A stretch of DNA of 7,805 bases, from contig DNXA01000194.1 of the NCBI GenBank assembly GCA_003506065.1, forward strand, positions 1 to 7,805, written 5' to 3'. Position 1 is the first letter of the stretch. Every line of letters begins with the position of its first letter. Below are positions 5,424 through 7,805 of the stretch, in pieces. Position numbers and translations under genes: made by a program. Source of the stretch: Actinomycetota bacterium. Its GTDB lineage: Bacteria; Actinomycetota; Actinomycetes; S36-B12. A model generated the notes under the pieces. It saw nothing but the letters and a program-made list of their open reading frames with translations, did no database searches and was not told where the DNA came from.

Positions 5424-6596
5424 GTGCCGCGCATCGTCCTTGGAGTAACGGTTCCAGTGACGGCACACAGCTTTCTTCGACCACAAATGCGCGAACTCAT
5501 CGCTGCCGGCTGGGATGTCCACCTGGTGACTGACCCCAGCGATGGTTTCGAGCGGCTGCGCGACATCGCTGGCCTGACCCTGCATGCATTGCCCATGAAG
5601 AGACCCCCTGCACCACTGCATGACCTGCGGTCATTGATGCGCTGGCGCAGACTGTTGAAGTCCTTGCGACCCGATGTGGTCGTCGCCGGAACGCCGAAGG
5701 CGGGGCTCCTTGGCATGCTGGCGGCTCGCATGCAGGGCGTGCAGACTCGGGTCTACCACCTGCGCGGCTTGCGCTATGAAGGCTTGAGTGGACTGAGCCG
5801 ATTCATCAGCCTGCGTATGGAGCACTTGACAGCCAGCAGAGCTACCGTGCTGCTGTGCGACGCGCCCAGCATGCGAGCGGCCGTCATTGCATCTGGACTC
5901 GCGGGCGCAGAACGCACGATTGTGCTCGGGGCAGGCAGTGCGTGCGGCGTCGAGCTTGATCGCTTCCACTTGCCGACCAACGATGAGCGACAGGAGGCTC
6001 GTGAACTCTTCGACATCAGTCCGGCGGCCTTCGTCATCGGATTCGTCGGACGCATCACTGAGGACAAGGGCATCGCAGAGTTACTCCGAGCAGCAGCAGC
6101 AGTTCATGCTGCACACCCGCAGGTCGTGCTGCTCCTCGTCGGTCCGATTGAGGAGCCACATGGGCTCGATGCCGAGGAACTCCTCCTGCTTGGAGAAGCC
6201 TGGGTGCGCACGCTCGGATACCTTCAAGAACCAAGCGCGGCCTACCGAGCCATGGATATCTACTGCCTGCCCAGCCATCGCGAGGGCTTTCCGATCTCTC
6301 CGTTAGAAGCAATGGCCTCAGGGCTGCCGATCGTGAGTACTGATGCGACGGGCTGCATCGATGCCGTGCGCCCAGGAATCACCGGGCTGGTGGTTCCAGT
6401 GAGGGACACCGCAAAGCTCACTGAGGCTCTGCTGTCCATTGTCGAGAATCCCGAGCTGGGCAAGGAGATGGGTATCCAGGGTCGCGCGTGGGTCAGCGCA
6501 GACTTCGACAGTCGGCAGGTAACCCGGAACTTCATCGCCTACATGACTTCTCTGATCTCCGAACAGGGAACAACGCCAACTGGGAGTGCTGCATGA
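5424..6596 (+). CDS. Glycosyltransferase family 4 (GT-B fold, PglA/CapM-like)
   Basis: A 390-residue GT-B enzyme. The N-terminal acceptor half begins directly with a beta strand, PRIVLGVTVPVTAHSF (2-17), then LRPDVVVAGTPKAGLLGMLAA (81-101) and RVYHLRGLRYEG (109-120). The C-terminal nucleotide-sugar half has FVIGFVGRITEDKGIAELL (203-221) with Arg210 and Lys215 as the expected phosphate contacts. It ends with the retaining GT4 E-x7-E motif, HREGFPISPLEAMASGLPIV at 285-304 (Glu287 and Glu295). Overall it resembles the GT4 enzymes that add HexNAc to lipid-linked bacillosamine-type primers, so it may add the second sugar, but donor and acceptor are not readable from sequence. GTG 5424 is preferred because the first beta strand starts at once and an in-frame stop lies six bases upstream. 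The stop overlaps the GT2 start (ATGA at 6593-6596). The N-terminus shows no clear signal peptide, so the enzyme is probably cytoplasmic or peripheral on the membrane. Confidence 0.9.
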   Translation: MPRIVLGVTVPVTAHSFLRPQMRELIAAGWDVHLVTDPSDGFERLRDIAGLTLHALPMKRPPAPLHDLRSLMRWRRLLKSLRPDVVVAGTPKAGLLGMLAARMQGVQTRVYHLRGLRYEGLSGLSRFISLRMEHLTASRATVLLCDAPSMRAAVIASGLAGAERTIVLGAGSACGVELDRFHLPTNDERQEARELFDISPAAFVIGFVGRITEDKGIAELLRAAAAVHAAHPQVVLLLVGPIEEPHGLDAEELLLLGEAWVRTLGYLQEPSAAYRAMDIYCLPSHREGFPISPLEAMASGLPIVSTDATGCIDAVRPGITGLVVPVRDTAKLTEALLSIVENPELGKEMGIQGRAWVSADFDSRQVTRNFIAYMTSLISEQGTTPTGSAA

Positions 6597-7369
6597 CAAC
6601 AGTCGACGTGCTGCTCCCGGTTCGCGCTCCCGCCCCCTGGTTGCACTTGACCCTTGCGGGTCTTGCTGCGCAGAGCTATCCGGATTGGCGATTGCTTGTA
6701 GTCGTACATGGCGATGACAACGGCATCGCCGAACTCGTGAGAGATTCCGGCGTTCCAGCAGAAATCCTTTACGCACCACCGACCATGACCCTGCCAGAGG
6801 TGCTGAATCTCGGCATCGGGCACTCCAGCGCTGAGTACCTCGCTCGATTGGATGCCGACGACATACCGCTGCCGGATCGATTGGCAGTGCAGGTGCGGTT
6901 CCTGCAAGACCATCCTGACTGCGTCGCCGTCGGCAGCAGCGTTGAGCTCATTGATGAGGACGGCACATTCCTTGGATTGCGCGAACCGCCGCCCACGCAG
7001 GCGAAGGTGCTCAGCGCATTGCGGTGGAAGACGCCGATCGTGCATCCCAGCATGCTGTTTCGGCGTGAGCCCATCGCGCAGCTCGGTGGCTATTCGACCC
7101 TCGCTGAGCACACTGAGGACTATGATCTCTGGTTGCGCGCGGCAACGCTCGGATGGCTGTGCGCACTGCCACAGCCATTGACCCAATACCGCATCCATGC
7201 AGGACAGGTCTCGAGCACGAAGGCGATCAGCAAGGAAGCATCCGACCGCGTCCTGCAGAGTCGCATTGCCCTTGCTCGAGCCCGTCATGAGTCGGTATTG
7301 CTGGCGCGTGCACGTCACATTGCCTGGAATGCGCGACAAGCGCGTCGGCGGGCACGGCTCTCGAGTTAG
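6593..7369 (+). CDS. Glycosyltransferase family 2 (GT-A fold)
   Basis: A 258-residue GT-A enzyme. VDVLLPVRAPAPWL at 4-17 is the first strand, QSYPDWRLLVVVHGDD at 27-42 the standard family stretch, and ARLDADDIPLPDRL at 84-97 holds the metal-binding DXD (Asp87, Asp89, Asp90). IVHPSMLFRRE at 149-159 is the acceptor-side strand. HTEDYDLWLRAA at 173-184 carries the ED motif with the likely catalytic base Asp176. QYRIHAGQVS at 198-207 follows, and the C-terminus is Arg-rich (RQARRRARLSS), which could favour membrane association. ATG 6593 is chosen because GGGAG lies six bases upstream and the ATGA overlap couples it to the GT4 gene. The frame stays open upstream to 6488, but that part is GT4 coding. 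It probably extends the glycan begun by the PglC and GT4 enzymes; the sugar is unknown. The last bases overlap the stop of the convergent exostosin-like gene. Confidence 0.9.
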   Translation: MTTVDVLLPVRAPAPWLHLTLAGLAAQSYPDWRLLVVVHGDDNGIAELVRDSGVPAEILYAPPTMTLPEVLNLGIGHSSAEYLARLDADDIPLPDRLAVQVRFLQDHPDCVAVGSSVELIDEDGTFLGLREPPPTQAKVLSALRWKTPIVHPSMLFRREPIAQLGGYSTLAEHTEDYDLWLRAATLGWLCALPQPLTQYRIHAGQVSSTKAISKEASDRVLQSRIALARARHESVLLARARHIAWNARQARRRARLSS

Positions 7370-7805
7370 AGCTGTCGACACCAGTAGGGCATGTATGCGC
7401 TGATGCTTGAACGATCCACCAGCGAGGAAGCAAGAGCCGCGCGCGCTGACTCGTCGAGGCCCAGGATCTCTTCCCAATCATCAACCTGCAGCACTGGCAA
7501 GGGATCAACGATCGATGGGCTCACCGTGCCTCGCCGGATCACTGGAATCGCCCCGAGATAGATGGCCTCCCAAGTGCGATGGCAGTCAGCGCCATTACCG
7601 GGCGGGGAAAGCACAAACGTCGCATTGCGCACATTGGCGTAATACCGCGCACAATCGGGCGAGGGTTCAAGCCATAGGGCGCCAGCAGCCACTGCACTCG
7701 CCTTGAGGGGCTCTCGCTCCTCAGGATTGGTCTGCGCTCTGAAGCTGGCCAGGATCTGGGTCTCCCGCTGATCGGCCGGCACCTGCGCCGCACGCTCGGC
7801 CAGAC
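7366..7805 (-). CDS. Exostosin-like glycosyltransferase, C-terminal part (partial)
   Basis: The frame is open from the right edge of the window to a TAA at 7368-7366, giving about 145 residues of the C-terminal part. The codons upstream of the GTG at 7782 continue the same frame (LAERAAQ), so the true start lies outside. The core is a beta strand and loop, NATFVLSPPGNGADCHRTWEAIYLGAIPVIRR, located at about 7595-7500. This resembles the C-terminal nucleotide-sugar-binding motif of exostosin/GT47-type proteins found in bacterial polysaccharide loci. It is followed by a short helix-rich end with DWEEIL and PYWCRQL. It would be a GT-B sugar transferase or a related carbohydrate-active protein; substrate unknown. 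The gene converges on the GT2 gene with a four-base overlap of stop codons (TTAG at 7366-7369). Family assignment rests on this one motif, so it is less certain than that of the other genes. Confidence 0.7.
   Translation of the reverse strand, partial: LAERAAQVPADQRETQILASFRAQTNPEEREPLKASAVAAGALWLEPSPDCARYYANVRNATFVLSPPGNGADCHRTWEAIYLGAIPVIRRGTVSPSIVDPLPVLQVDDWEEILGLDESARAALASSLVDRSSISAYMPYWCRQL

Noticed and set aside
6089..6102. Short AGC triplet repeat
   Set aside because: It encodes an Ala run in a helix of the GT4 protein; four to five units are common in GC-rich coding DNA and give no sign of phase variation, since a triplet change would not shift the frame.
6488..6592. N-terminal extension of the GT2 protein to 6488
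   Set aside because: It overlaps GT4 coding in another frame; the ATGA overlap and GGGAG site at 6582-6586 fix the start at 6593.
6539..7477. Long open frame (312 codons) on the minus strand across the GT2 gene
   Set aside because: It lies antisense to a GT2 gene with all catalytic motifs, its translation is rich in Arg, Cys and Gln with no recognisable fold, and it crosses the end of the exostosin-like gene.

Overview
The window is a glycan-biosynthesis locus, most likely from an actinobacterium. It is moderately GC-rich (roughly 60% by eye) and densely packed. It uses many GTG/TTG starts, and two genes appear to have leaderless-type promoters (TANNNT, six bases, then GTG). The phylum assignment is an inference from these traits and the flavour of the proteins; no rRNA or marker gene is present.

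Layout: (1) 1-255, minus strand, the N-terminal 85 residues of a multi-spanning membrane protein that runs off the left edge. (2) 437-3660, plus strand: a SAM-dependent methyltransferase, a PglD/NeuD-type acetyltransferase (GTGA overlap with the methyltransferase), and a membrane-anchored PglF/WbpM-type nucleotide-sugar 4,6-dehydratase. (3) 5362-3618, minus strand: a PglE-type PLP aminotransferase followed, through an ATGA overlap, by a PglC-type phosphoglycosyl transferase. The 3' end of the PglC gene overlaps the 3' end of the dehydratase gene by 43 bases. (4) 5424-7369, plus strand: a GT4 glycosyltransferase and, through another ATGA overlap, a GT2 glycosyltransferase. (5) 7805-7366, minus strand: the C-terminal part of an exostosin-like glycosyltransferase whose stop codon interleaves with that of the GT2 gene.

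Together the dehydratase, aminotransferase and N-acetyltransferase form the complete three-step route from UDP-GlcNAc to UDP-N,N'-diacetylbacillosamine (or a closely related 4-acylamino-4,6-dideoxy sugar). The PglC homologue would load that sugar as a 1-phosphate onto a polyprenyl-phosphate carrier at the inner face of the membrane. The GT4, GT2 and perhaps the exostosin-like enzyme would extend it, and the methyltransferase may decorate the product. No flippase, identifiable polymerase or oligosaccharyltransferase is visible, so whether the glycan ends up on protein, in a capsule or in another polysaccharide cannot be decided here.

I see no mobile element, CRISPR array, tRNA, rRNA or clear terminator. 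No stretch longer than 300 bases is without a gene. The largest gap is the 181-base divergent region at 256-436. I did not find a wholly new kind of system. The most notable points are the bacillosamine module in an apparent actinobacterium, its split over both strands with long tail-to-tail overlap, and the symmetric pair of leaderless-type promoters between the PglE and GT4 genes.
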